From the NCBI GenBank assembly GCA_964385695.1, contig CAYLQA010000019.1, forward strand, positions 1 through 57,724: a DNA stretch of 57,724 nt, in the 5' to 3' direction. Source of the stretch: CAYLQA01 sp964385695. Its GTDB lineage: Bacteria > Desulfobacterota > Desulfobulbia > Desulfobulbales > Desulfurivibrionaceae. The notes below the pieces were generated by a model. The model worked only from the letters and a program-made list of their open reading frames with translations, was not told where the DNA came from and made no database searches. This document shows positions 17,317 to 25,172 of the stretch, one piece after another. Each line of letters opens with the position of its first letter. The stretch's first letter is position 1. The translations under genes were made by a program, and so were the position numbers.

Positions 17317-19569
17317 ATGGACGATTTTATAAAACGTATTTTAAAGACGGAAGAACGGATCAACTACCTCACCCAGCTCAAAGAGGGCAGTGAGTGGGGC
17401 AACCTCTCCGGCCTTGCCGAAAAGCTGACCCGTCTTAAAGATGATTATTACGATCTCAGCGAAGACAAGATCGGCGAGCATATTCGCAATCTTGAGGACT
17501 CGATCTCCTTTTTGGAGGCGCGGAGCGAGGAAAGCCTGACCTCCATGGAGCGGGTACGCATCGTGCGCAGTCCTTTGCGCTTTTCCCTGAAGGATATCCT
17601 GGAGAACGTCTACGAGGATTACACCGAGTTGGGCGGAGCCGAGGATGTGAGTATCGATCCATCCATGGTCGCGGCCCGGGCCAGCATCATGCGCCGGGTG
17701 AAAAACAAGAACGTCATGCAACAGGTCATGGTTATCGGCCATGAGAAGGGGCACGGCGAGGAGTTTCGCAACGGCGGCAGCAGCAAGCCCTGGGGGAACG
17801 AAAAAGCTCTCAGGTATATGCGCGTTGCCGAGACCGAGGGTATTCCCATCCATTTCTTCGTCTTTACCCCCGGTTCCTTTCCGGTGGAGGATTACCCCGG
17901 CGCGGCCCAGCAGATTGCAAGAAACCTCTATGTCATGGCCAAGTTGCGGGTCCCCATGATCGCCATCACCTCCGAGGGTGGATCCGGCGGGGCAGAAGCC
18001 GTAGGTATGGCAGATACCCGCCTGATGTTCTCCCATGGTTACTATTCTGTCATCTCACCCGAGGGTGCCGCTGCCATTGAGGGCAAGATTCGCGAAGGCG
18101 AAAAAATGCCCAAGGAGCTGGTTGAAGCCTGTGCCGAGCGGTTGAATATTACGGCAGAGGAAAACCTCAAGCTTGGGACCATTGACCGCGTTATTTATGA
18201 GCCGCCCCTTGGGGCAAAACGCGATGATTTCGGCTTTTTCCGCCAGGTGAAAACAGAGGTCATCCGTGCCACCGATGAGGTGGTGCTCAAGACCAAGAGC
18301 TTGCGCGCCTTCAGAGCCTATGAGCTCAAGATGAAAAAGGCCGAGGATTCTTCCGAGGAAGAGCCGCATATTGATATCACCTGGGAGCTTAACAGCGATG
18401 AGATCAAACGTCTGCTGGCCCTGCGCTCCAAAAAATATCGCTCCATGTCGCTCATGGGCTTTACCGAAAAGTCCACAGCCTGTTCCGATTTGTGCCAGAA
18501 GGTGAAAAAGAACCTGTCCAAGCTTTACTACACCTTTCGCTATGATGTTTTAAAGAGCCAGCACAAGCAGGTGAAGAAGGTGCTGCATGATGTCTCCAGC
18601 GAGGGTTCGGTTCTGCTTAAGCATGTTTCATCACCTTTTTCCGCAGCCTATGACTTTATCAAGAAAAAGCCGGGTATGAAGGGCGGGCGCCTTGCCTTGC
18701 CTTCCAGTGGCGGTGAAGAGTTTATCGAATTCGGAGATATCTACACCAGCCCCTTGGCCAACGAAGACCGGACCGTCACCTGCCCCAATGCGGAAAAACA
18801 GAACTGCAAGGATCTCTGGGTTCCAGACCTCTATGGCGAGTTTTGCGGAGTCTGTGAGACCTGCGGTCATCACTTTCCTTTGGAATATCAGTGGTATCTA
18901 AAGCATCTTTTTGACCCTGATTCCATCCGGGAATTCAACAGCGGAATCTCTTCAGGAAACCCGCTGTCCTATCCCGGCTTTGAGAAAAAGATCAAGGCCG
19001 CAGTCGAAAAGACCGGTCGCCGCAGCGGGATTATCACCTTTGATGCCCGGGTCATGGGCGTTGATCTGGTGGTGGCCATGCTGTACAGCGACTTCCGTAA
19101 CGGTACCGTTGGTTCGGCCGAGGGCGAAAAATTTGTCCGCGCCTGCGAGGCAGCTAAGCTGAAACGGCGCCCGCTTTTGGCCTATGTCCACACCACCGGC
19201 GGTATTCGTATCCATGAGGGCACCTTGGGTGTGGCCCAGATGCCGAAATGTACCATGGCCGTGCGTGAGTATATTGACAACGGTGGATTGTACATCGTGG
19301 TCTATGACAACAACTCCTATGCCGGCCCGGTGGCCAGCTTCCTGGGCTGTTCTCCGTACCAGTTCGCCATCCGCTCCAGCCGCATCGGTTTTGCCGGCCC
19401 GCGGGTTATTCGGGACACCACGGGCGAGGATATTCCACCGGATTATCATTACGCCAGAAAGGCCCTGCAGCGTGGGCATATTCAAGGCATCTGGGACCGC
19501 CGGGAGTTCCGCAGGAATCTCCATAAATCATTGTTGACCATGGGCGGCAGCAACCTTTATTACCGCTAG
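17317..19569 (+). CDS. Fused acyl-CoA carboxyltransferase, AccA-like then AccD-like
   Basis: A 750-aa carboxyltransferase that transfers CO2 from carboxybiotin to an acyl-CoA, presumably acetyl-CoA. Residues about 30-330 resemble AccA: an N-terminal helical part, then a crotonase-fold core with TSEGGSGGAEAVG and SVISPEGAAAIE. A linker with many Lys/Ser residues (about 340-470) leads to a cysteine cluster (CPNAEKQNC, CGVCETCG) like the AccD zinc ribbon. An AccD-like crotonase core follows (GVAQMPKC, YAGPVASF, GFAGPRVI). The alpha half comes first, the reverse of the better-known beta-alpha fusions. It is second in the operon and its start ATG has a modest AAAAAGG. Confidence 0.9.
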   Translation: MDDFIKRILKTEERINYLTQLKEGSEWGNLSGLAEKLTRLKDDYYDLSEDKIGEHIRNLEDSISFLEARSEESLTSMERVRIVRSPLRFSLKDILENVYEDYTELGGAEDVSIDPSMVAARASIMRRVKNKNVMQQVMVIGHEKGHGEEFRNGGSSKPWGNEKALRYMRVAETEGIPIHFFVFTPGSFPVEDYPGAAQQIARNLYVMAKLRVPMIAITSEGGSGGAEAVGMADTRLMFSHGYYSVISPEGAAAIEGKIREGEKMPKELVEACAERLNITAEENLKLGTIDRVIYEPPLGAKRDDFGFFRQVKTEVIRATDEVVLKTKSLRAFRAYELKMKKAEDSSEEEPHIDITWELNSDEIKRLLALRSKKYRSMSLMGFTEKSTACSDLCQKVKKNLSKLYYTFRYDVLKSQHKQVKKVLHDVSSEGSVLLKHVSSPFSAAYDFIKKKPGMKGGRLALPSSGGEEFIEFGDIYTSPLANEDRTVTCPNAEKQNCKDLWVPDLYGEFCGVCETCGHHFPLEYQWYLKHLFDPDSIREFNSGISSGNPLSYPGFEKKIKAAVEKTGRRSGIITFDARVMGVDLVVAMLYSDFRNGTVGSAEGEKFVRACEAAKLKRRPLLAYVHTTGGIRIHEGTLGVAQMPKCTMAVREYIDNGGLYIVVYDNNSYAGPVASFLGCSPYQFAIRSSRIGFAGPRVIRDTTGEDIPPDYHYARKALQRGHIQGIWDRREFRRNLHKSLLTMGGSNLYYR

Positions 19570-19578
19570 GGTAACTTG

Positions 19579-19701
19579 AAAAATTAGATATTTTGTTCAA
19601 GGACAAGGAACGGCAAAAAAGATAAAGCGCAGCATATGAGTCATATGTGAGCATTTTTCTTTTTTGATATGACGCAGTAATCGGGCAAAAGAGCAATTTT
19701 T
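19579..19701. repeat. Structured intergenic hairpin element, copy 1
   Basis: About 123 bp with nested inverted repeats. The outer ends are AAAAATT (19579-19585) and AATTTTT (19695-19701). A middle stem pairs CAAAAAAGA (19614-19622) with TCTTTTTTG (19658-19666), and the tip is CATATG-AGT-CATATG (19633-19647). It shares flanks (TTTTGTTCA, ACGCAG) and layout with the element at 32093-32215. It sits inside the carboxylase operon, between the carboxyltransferase and carrier-protein genes. Confidence 0.65.
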
Positions 19702-19741
19702 AAAGATGCCCGCTAACTAATGTGAGATAGAACGGTTTACC

Positions 19742-20389
19742 ATGACACAGGAAATCGATTTTGACGCCATAATCAGCCAGTATCGCTCTGATCCATTTGA
19801 GTACGTTGACGTACACACCATTCATACCGGACAGATTCGTTTTAAGGTCCGTGAGGATTCGCCGGTGGACGGCACTTCAGGTGAGTGGCACCATATTCCC
19901 GGCACCCTGCTCTACGAAATTCTGCGCGAAGGCAACCAAAAGCGGGTTTCTTCCAAGACCAACGGTGAGATTTCCTTTGTGAAGTCTGAGCTTGAGGGAC
20001 AGTTTGTCGAGGCAGGGGAAAAGATTCTCACCATCAAGCATCCGTTGAAGAAACGGGAGATTATCGAAAGCATCCTGCGTCAGGTCTTGACCCCGTTTGA
20101 TGCTCCGGAACGGGCCAAGTACTTTTTTTCTTTAGAGTTGCAGTCCAAGATCGACAAGTACGGCCAGCGCGGTGTTTCCATCAACCCAGGTGATGAGATC
20201 CTGACCATGTCGTTGATGAAGCGTGATACCCCTGTCTTTTACGAGGGGGAACCCGGCATTATTCACTCCGTGTACTTTAAGCCCGGCGCGACTATGGAGC
20301 AGGGTGAGCCCATCCTTGGTATCTGCCCGGAAGAGCGGCTTCCTCTCATCCAGAAGATCATAACCCGCGTCAAGGCTGAATGGGAATAG
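19742..20389 (+). CDS. Biotin carboxyl carrier-like protein
   Basis: A 215-aa protein, third in the carboxylase operon. Its C-terminal 60-70 residues match a biotinyl/lipoyl barrel-sandwich domain. NPGDEILTMSLMKRDTP aligns with the region that in standard BCCP carries the biotinylated Lys in (A)MKM, and GIIHSVYFKPGATMEQGEP aligns with the second hairpin. Here the site reads S-L-M-K-R-D, so the Lys and the preceding Met are kept but the following Met is Arg. The N-terminal half contains a second, degenerate barrel-like segment (VSSKTNGEISFV...VEAGEKILTI). Biotinylation is inferred from context: a biotin ligase gene follows. Confidence 0.8.
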   Translation: MTQEIDFDAIISQYRSDPFEYVDVHTIHTGQIRFKVREDSPVDGTSGEWHHIPGTLLYEILREGNQKRVSSKTNGEISFVKSELEGQFVEAGEKILTIKHPLKKREIIESILRQVLTPFDAPERAKYFFSLELQSKIDKYGQRGVSINPGDEILTMSLMKRDTPVFYEGEPGIIHSVYFKPGATMEQGEPILGICPEERLPLIQKIITRVKAEWE

Positions 20390-20639
20390 TAACAGGGACC
20401 GTGACGGCTCGAATCGAATAAGCATTGCCTTTTTCCAGACCTTTGAAGACAGCGTCTGATTTATCCCTGAGAATCATTTTTATCATAATTAAAGTATGCC
20501 GCCTGCTGCGGAGTCTCGCAAGCTCGCTTACCTGTCGGGAACTCTTGATATCGCACAAGGATAATCAAAATCGTTTCCTCCGTGTTTATGCCCTTCAGGG
20601 TGCATCCAGGCCGCTTACAAACGCTCACGGACTCTGTTA
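20390..20639. other. Spacer between carrier-protein and ligase genes
   Basis: About 250 bp on the coding strand of the operon without a convincing gene or hairpin. The biotin ligase start at 20640 has no clear ribosome-binding site, and no good in-frame start lies upstream. Confidence 0.3.
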
Positions 20640-21548
20640 ATGGAGACCCTTTCCCCTTCCCTCATCCGTCAGGTTATTTCCCAGGAAGACATACCCCGGC
20701 GTCTTGCTCTTTTTGATCGAGAGATGGTTGACTCCGTCTACCGTTACGGCGCACCTATAGGCAGCACCGTGGTGCAGTACGCCCGTCATGGTCGTTGTAT
20801 GGACGAGGCGAAAAAGGCCATTGACCAAGCTGAGGAAGATGGCGGGGCCTTTGCCTCCGGTACAGCATACACTGCCGATGAGCTGACCGAGAGCAAGGGA
20901 CGTTTTGCCCGCTTTTGGCATGCCCCTCAAGGCGGTATCTGGCTGACCCTGGTCTTGGGTAATACCCTGCTTCCCGAATTTACCCGTTTTTATCCCCTGG
21001 CCGCTGGGTTGGCTTGCTGCGAGTTGGTAAGGCAGTATGGCGTTGAGGCCCATGTGAAGTGGGTCAATGATGTGCATGTGGCCGGCAAGAAAATTGCCGG
21101 GATATTGACGGAAACCTATCGTAGCAAAAAGCATGGTGAGGAGTTTATCCTCATCGGCATTGGCCTGAATGTGAACAACGATGAGTTCCCCGATGAGCTT
21201 GCCGGGATCGCCACCTCCATGAAAAACGAGCTGCACTCCGAGAACGACCTCACCCAGTGTACAGCGCGCTTGCTGGCTAAGCTCTCATGGACCATCGGCC
21301 TGTTGCATTATGCAGAGGCCTTGCAGTTGCGGGATGAGAGTGATGACAATCTCCTTTTGCAGCAATGGGAAGCCTTAAGCGACACGGTCGGGCGCAGGGT
21401 TTTATTCGGTTACGATGTCCAGAAAAGCCCGCAATTTAAGGCACTGGTCCAGGGCATAGATCCTGGCGGCGGCTTGGTTTTAAAGCACCTCGACGATGGT
21501 ACAACCAGCGTGGAAAACGCCGGTGAAATCATCTACTGTGACGAGTAG
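20640..21548 (+). CDS. Biotin-protein ligase, divergent BirA-like
   Basis: A 302-aa ligase that would attach biotin to the carrier protein encoded just upstream. The family core is clear: HAPQGGIWLTL, KWVNDVHVAGKKIAGILTE and a C-terminal SH3-like part (GRRVLFGYDV to GEIIYCDE). The biotin-adenylate loop, normally GRGRRGR, reads SKGRFAR. There is no N-terminal DNA-binding winged helix of the BirA repressor type; instead there is about 45 residues of other sequence. It therefore probably acts only as a ligase. The glycosyltransferase gene starts 11 nt after it. Confidence 0.85.
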   Translation: METLSPSLIRQVISQEDIPRRLALFDREMVDSVYRYGAPIGSTVVQYARHGRCMDEAKKAIDQAEEDGGAFASGTAYTADELTESKGRFARFWHAPQGGIWLTLVLGNTLLPEFTRFYPLAAGLACCELVRQYGVEAHVKWVNDVHVAGKKIAGILTETYRSKKHGEEFILIGIGLNVNNDEFPDELAGIATSMKNELHSENDLTQCTARLLAKLSWTIGLLHYAEALQLRDESDDNLLLQQWEALSDTVGRRVLFGYDVQKSPQFKALVQGIDPGGGLVLKHLDDGTTSVENAGEIIYCDE

Positions 21549-21559
21549 GATAGAGTCCC

Positions 21560-22396
21560 ATGTTGCCCCATGTCAGCGTCATCATCCCTACCTTTAATCG
21601 GGCCGCATTTTTAGAGGCGGCCATTGATTCTGTTCTTACCCAGTCTTATCCACACTTTGAATTGATAGTGGTCGATGACGGTTCAAACGACGAAACGCCG
21701 GAGATTGTTTCCGCCTACGGCCTGAAACTTCGCTACATTCAGAAAGAGAAAAATGAAGGCCCGGCAGCGGCCCGTAACGTTGGTATTGCAGCGGCGCAAC
21801 ATGAACTGCTCGCCTTTTTGGATTCCGATGACTGGTTTCATAAAGATAAGCTGAAGCTCCAAGTCGCCCAAATGGGGAAGTACCCGGAGATCCTTATCTC
21901 CCATACCCAGGAGACTTGGTTCCGTAAAGGCAAGCACCTCAATCAAAAGAAGATCCACCAAAAAAACAGCGGCGATATTTTTCGCCAAAGTCTCCGTCTC
22001 TGCGCGGTGGGTATGTCCACCATCATGGTACGCCGCGGTTTTTTTGAATTGGTGGGACTTTTTGATGAAGATCTGCCCTGTTGCGAGGATTATGACCTGT
22101 GGTTGCGGGCCAGTATCAGTCATCCCTTTTTATTGGTAGATGAGCCCCTCACCTTGAAAAACGGTGGTAGGGAGGATCAGGTCTCCAGCCAGTACCGCAT
22201 CGGCATGGATAGATTTCGTGTCCAGGCCATCCTGAACGTTTTGTCAGACCCTGCACTCAGCAAAGAGCAATACAACCTTGCCGCCGCTGAGCTTGTTCGC
22301 AAATGTACCATCTATGGCGAAGGCTGCATCAAGCATGACCGCCATGAAGAAGGGCAGGATTATCTTGAAATCGCCGCCCGTTATCGGGAAGAGTAA
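21560..22396 (+). CDS. Family 2 glycosyltransferase
   Basis: A 278-aa GT-A-fold glycosyltransferase. It starts VSVIIPTFNRAAFL, has the nucleotide-sugar site VVDDGSNDET, the metal-binding DSDDW (DXD-type) near residue 93, and ED-Y-DLWLR with the catalytic acid. No membrane helix is evident, so it is cytoplasmic or peripheral. Sugar donor and acceptor cannot be told; cell-surface polysaccharide is the usual role. It is last in the carboxylase operon, after the biotin ligase, with no obvious functional link. Confidence 0.9.
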   Translation: MLPHVSVIIPTFNRAAFLEAAIDSVLTQSYPHFELIVVDDGSNDETPEIVSAYGLKLRYIQKEKNEGPAAARNVGIAAAQHELLAFLDSDDWFHKDKLKLQVAQMGKYPEILISHTQETWFRKGKHLNQKKIHQKNSGDIFRQSLRLCAVGMSTIMVRRGFFELVGLFDEDLPCCEDYDLWLRASISHPFLLVDEPLTLKNGGREDQVSSQYRIGMDRFRVQAILNVLSDPALSKEQYNLAAAELVRKCTIYGEGCIKHDRHEEGQDYLEIAARYREE

Positions 22397-22440
22397 GCAC
22401 ACCTTGTCCTAGCAACTCCTTGATCCCACATCCTTTTGGT

Positions 22441-22470
22441 TTGACCTCGTTTTCCTCCTGTGTCTATAAT
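22441..22470 (+). promoter_or_regulatory. Sigma-70-type promoter of the first chemoreceptor
   Basis: TTGACC (22441-22446), an 18-bp spacer and TATAAT (22465-22470), 63 nt upstream of the receptor start. The match to a housekeeping promoter suggests the receptor is not under flagellar sigma-28 or sigma-54 control. Confidence 0.75.
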
Positions 22471-22532
22471 TTTATTGTGTTGAAGGCACAGAGGAAAAGA
22501 GTGGGGTTTTTGTCAAAATCAAGGAGTGGGTC

Positions 22533-24791
22533 ATGCTCAAAGAAAAGTTACGGAATTTTGGAATCGCCACCAAGTTGAACGCTGCGATCGTTATCACGGT
22601 TTTGGTGATGCTGTTGGGTATGGCCTTTGCCATTAACTCAGCAGTGCAAACGGCTCTTGAGGAACAGGGAACCACCTTTGTCGCCTCGCTGAAAGAGCAA
22701 CAGTCCAGTGAGGAGAAGTTGCTCAATAAGGGGCTTGAGCAAAAAGGGCAGTCATTCATTGATTTGATGGCCGGTCTGGGGCAGAATCTCATTGTGAATT
22801 ACGAGTTCGCCTTCCTTGAGCAGATTGTCCAGAATGCCATCAAGGATCCGGATATAGACTATGTCGTGTTCTATGATCAGGACGGCAGGGCGCTTACTGA
22901 TGCGAGTATCATCACCGAAAGCAAGCTTCAGAAAAAGATCGTTAAGGAGATTATGATCAATGAAGAGAAGGTTGGCTCTGTCGAGCTTGCCCTGAATCTT
23001 GCCTCGGTCAGCCAAACCATTAAATATGTGGCCGGGCAAATCAGCAAGGTCATAAGTAAATCCACACAGTCACAGGAAGCAGCGGTTCAGGGTATTGTCA
23101 CCAATATCGGCATTTTTTCCGCCGCTGTAATTGCCATTATTGCTCTGATCGTTTCTTTCACCATCCGTTTGATTATTAAACCCTTGAAGAACGCTGTGCC
23201 TAAGGTGAAAAGCATTGCCTTGGGTGATCTTGACACTGAGATTGCGATCCAGAGTCAGGATGAGATCGGCCAGGTCCTTTCAGCCATGCAGGATATGGTG
23301 GGAAATTTACGCGGCACGGCAGTGATGGCGGAGCAAATTTCTACAGGAGATCTCGATGTCCAGGTAGATATCCTTTCAGACAAGGATAAGCTCGGGAAGG
23401 CTTTGGATAAGATGGTGGGAAGCTTTCAGGGCACGGCAGACAAGGCCTCTCAACTGGCTCTCGGTGATCTCAATGTCGAGGTCGAGCTTCTTTCTGAAAA
23501 AGACAAGCTCGGCAAAGCCCTGAAAAAGATGGTCAAGGGGCTTAAAAGTACGGCCTTAGAGGCGGAGGAAATTGCCCAAGGTAACTTGGAAACTGATGTA
23601 GAACTGCTCTCTGAACGAGATGAGCTTGGCCATTCCCTGACCAAGATGATTAATAGCCTTCGAGCTAAGGCGGATGTTGCTGAGCAGATCGCTCTTGGTG
23701 ATCTGGGAGTAGAGAGTACCATTGAGTCGGATAAAGACAAACTTGGCAAGGCCCAGAGCAAGATGCTCGAAAACCTCAGAGGCATGGCGGAAAAGGCAGA
23801 GCATATTGCCAACGGCGACCTTACTGTGGAGATCGATTTATTGAGTGATAGGGATAGTTTTGGCAAATCCCTTTCCCTGATGATTGAAAAACTGCGCTCC
23901 ATTATCCATGATGTGCGTGTTGCCGCAGATCAGGTCGCCTCAGGCAGCCAGCAGCTTTCCGGCAGCTCCCAGGAGGTTTCCCAGGGGGCAAGTGAACAGG
24001 CCGCCTCCATTGAGCAGATATCCAGCGCCATGGAAGAGTTGGCCAGTACCGTGGCCCAGAGTGCGGACAGCGCCCGCCAGACTACCTCCATTGCCACCAA
24101 GGCGTCCGGCGATGCTGAAGTGGGGGGGAAGGCAATGAGTCAAACCGTTGGCGCCATGGAGCATATTGCTGAAAAGATTGAGGTCATTGAGGAGATCTCC
24201 CGGCAGACGAACATGCTGGCCCTCAACGCGGCCATTGAGGCGGCCCGTGCTGGGGAACACGGCAAGGGCTTTGCCGTGGTTGCCTCCGAGGTACGGAAAC
24301 TTGCAGAGCGTAGCGCGCTTTCTGCCCAGGATATCCGTGAAGTTGCCACCTCCAGCGTGGAGATAGCCTCCAATGCCGGTATGCTTATTGGTGATATTGT
24401 CCCGCAAATTAAGAAAACCTCAGACCTGGTGCAGGAGATCGACGCCGCCAGCACGGAGCAGGCCCGCGGCATTGAGGAGAATTCCAAGGCCATTGAGCAA
24501 TTTGATAATGTGGTTCAATCAAACTCTACCGTTGCCGAAGAGATGGCTTCAACAAGTGAAGAGCTGACTGCCCAGGCAGGGCACCTGCAGGAAATTATGT
24601 CCTTTTTCAATGTTGGGTCCTTTGCCGGGAGCCAGGTGCATGCATTACCTCAAAATGGTGGGCAAAATCTCGCCCCTCAGAATCGGCTTTCCAGCCCTGA
24701 ACCGGTAAAAAAAGCGGCCCAGGAGCAGCAGGCGCTAGGGGCCAATATTTCTCTTGAGGAGTTGGATAAAGGGGATTTTGAACGATATTAA
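22533..24791 (+). CDS. Methyl-accepting chemotaxis protein with six HAMP units
   Basis: A 752-aa transmembrane chemoreceptor. Helix 1 is at about residues 17-37, followed by a periplasmic sensor to about 190 and helix 2 at about 192-215. Six tandem HAMP units of about 39 residues follow, each with a GDL/GNL turn and an acidic segment such as LSDKDKLGKAL (about 215-450). The signalling tip has NMLALNAAIEAARAGEHGKG and VVASEVRKLAERS. The protein ends in DFERY, an aromatic pentapeptide of the CheR/CheB tether type. AAGGAG precedes the ATG. The second receptor is a shorter paralogue with the same sensor type. Confidence 0.95.
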   Translation: MLKEKLRNFGIATKLNAAIVITVLVMLLGMAFAINSAVQTALEEQGTTFVASLKEQQSSEEKLLNKGLEQKGQSFIDLMAGLGQNLIVNYEFAFLEQIVQNAIKDPDIDYVVFYDQDGRALTDASIITESKLQKKIVKEIMINEEKVGSVELALNLASVSQTIKYVAGQISKVISKSTQSQEAAVQGIVTNIGIFSAAVIAIIALIVSFTIRLIIKPLKNAVPKVKSIALGDLDTEIAIQSQDEIGQVLSAMQDMVGNLRGTAVMAEQISTGDLDVQVDILSDKDKLGKALDKMVGSFQGTADKASQLALGDLNVEVELLSEKDKLGKALKKMVKGLKSTALEAEEIAQGNLETDVELLSERDELGHSLTKMINSLRAKADVAEQIALGDLGVESTIESDKDKLGKAQSKMLENLRGMAEKAEHIANGDLTVEIDLLSDRDSFGKSLSLMIEKLRSIIHDVRVAADQVASGSQQLSGSSQEVSQGASEQAASIEQISSAMEELASTVAQSADSARQTTSIATKASGDAEVGGKAMSQTVGAMEHIAEKIEVIEEISRQTNMLALNAAIEAARAGEHGKGFAVVASEVRKLAERSALSAQDIREVATSSVEIASNAGMLIGDIVPQIKKTSDLVQEIDAASTEQARGIEENSKAIEQFDNVVQSNSTVAEEMASTSEELTAQAGHLQEIMSFFNVGSFAGSQVHALPQNGGQNLAPQNRLSSPEPVKKAAQEQQALGANISLEELDKGDFERY

Positions 24792-24814
24792 CTCTCTGGA
24801 ATAAGGCGTTTTCT

Positions 24815-24849
24815 AAAAAGGGTCTCTCGTATGGGGAGGCCCTTTTTTT
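24815..24849 (+). terminator. Rho-independent terminator of the first chemoreceptor
   Basis: AAAAAGGGTCTC (24815-24826) pairs with GAGGCCCTTTTT (24836-24847) with one G-U wobble, followed by further T. It lies 23 nt after the stop codon. Confidence 0.9.
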
Positions 24850-25172
24850 GTGATTGACCAACACCTACTGTTTGTTATAGGCTGATTGGGTTGGCTAGGC
24901 AGTTGGGCTTGTTTTTCTTAATTAAGCGGTTTGGGGCTCAATCCTATTACGAAAGTAATGGGAAGAAAGGTGTTGAGTTGGGATCTGTTTATCTATTGTT
25001 TTTTTCGGTTCCATTCAGCAAATAATTTTCGTCTTTTTGTGCCTTGGTAGTTTTCTGGGCAGCGTAGACACTGCCTGGCAGAAAAAGTACGGAATCTTTT
25101 TTAATGAGTTGGTTCCTTAACCTTTTGGTGTTTTCCATTGGGGATGGGCCGAAAACAAGCTAAGGAGGGGTT
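24850..25172. other. Upstream region of the second chemoreceptor
   Basis: About 320 bp with no coding sequence. An inverted-repeat-like CATTAC/GTAATG segment (around 24944-24962) and T-rich stretches are present, but I cannot fix a promoter with confidence. Confidence 0.3.
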
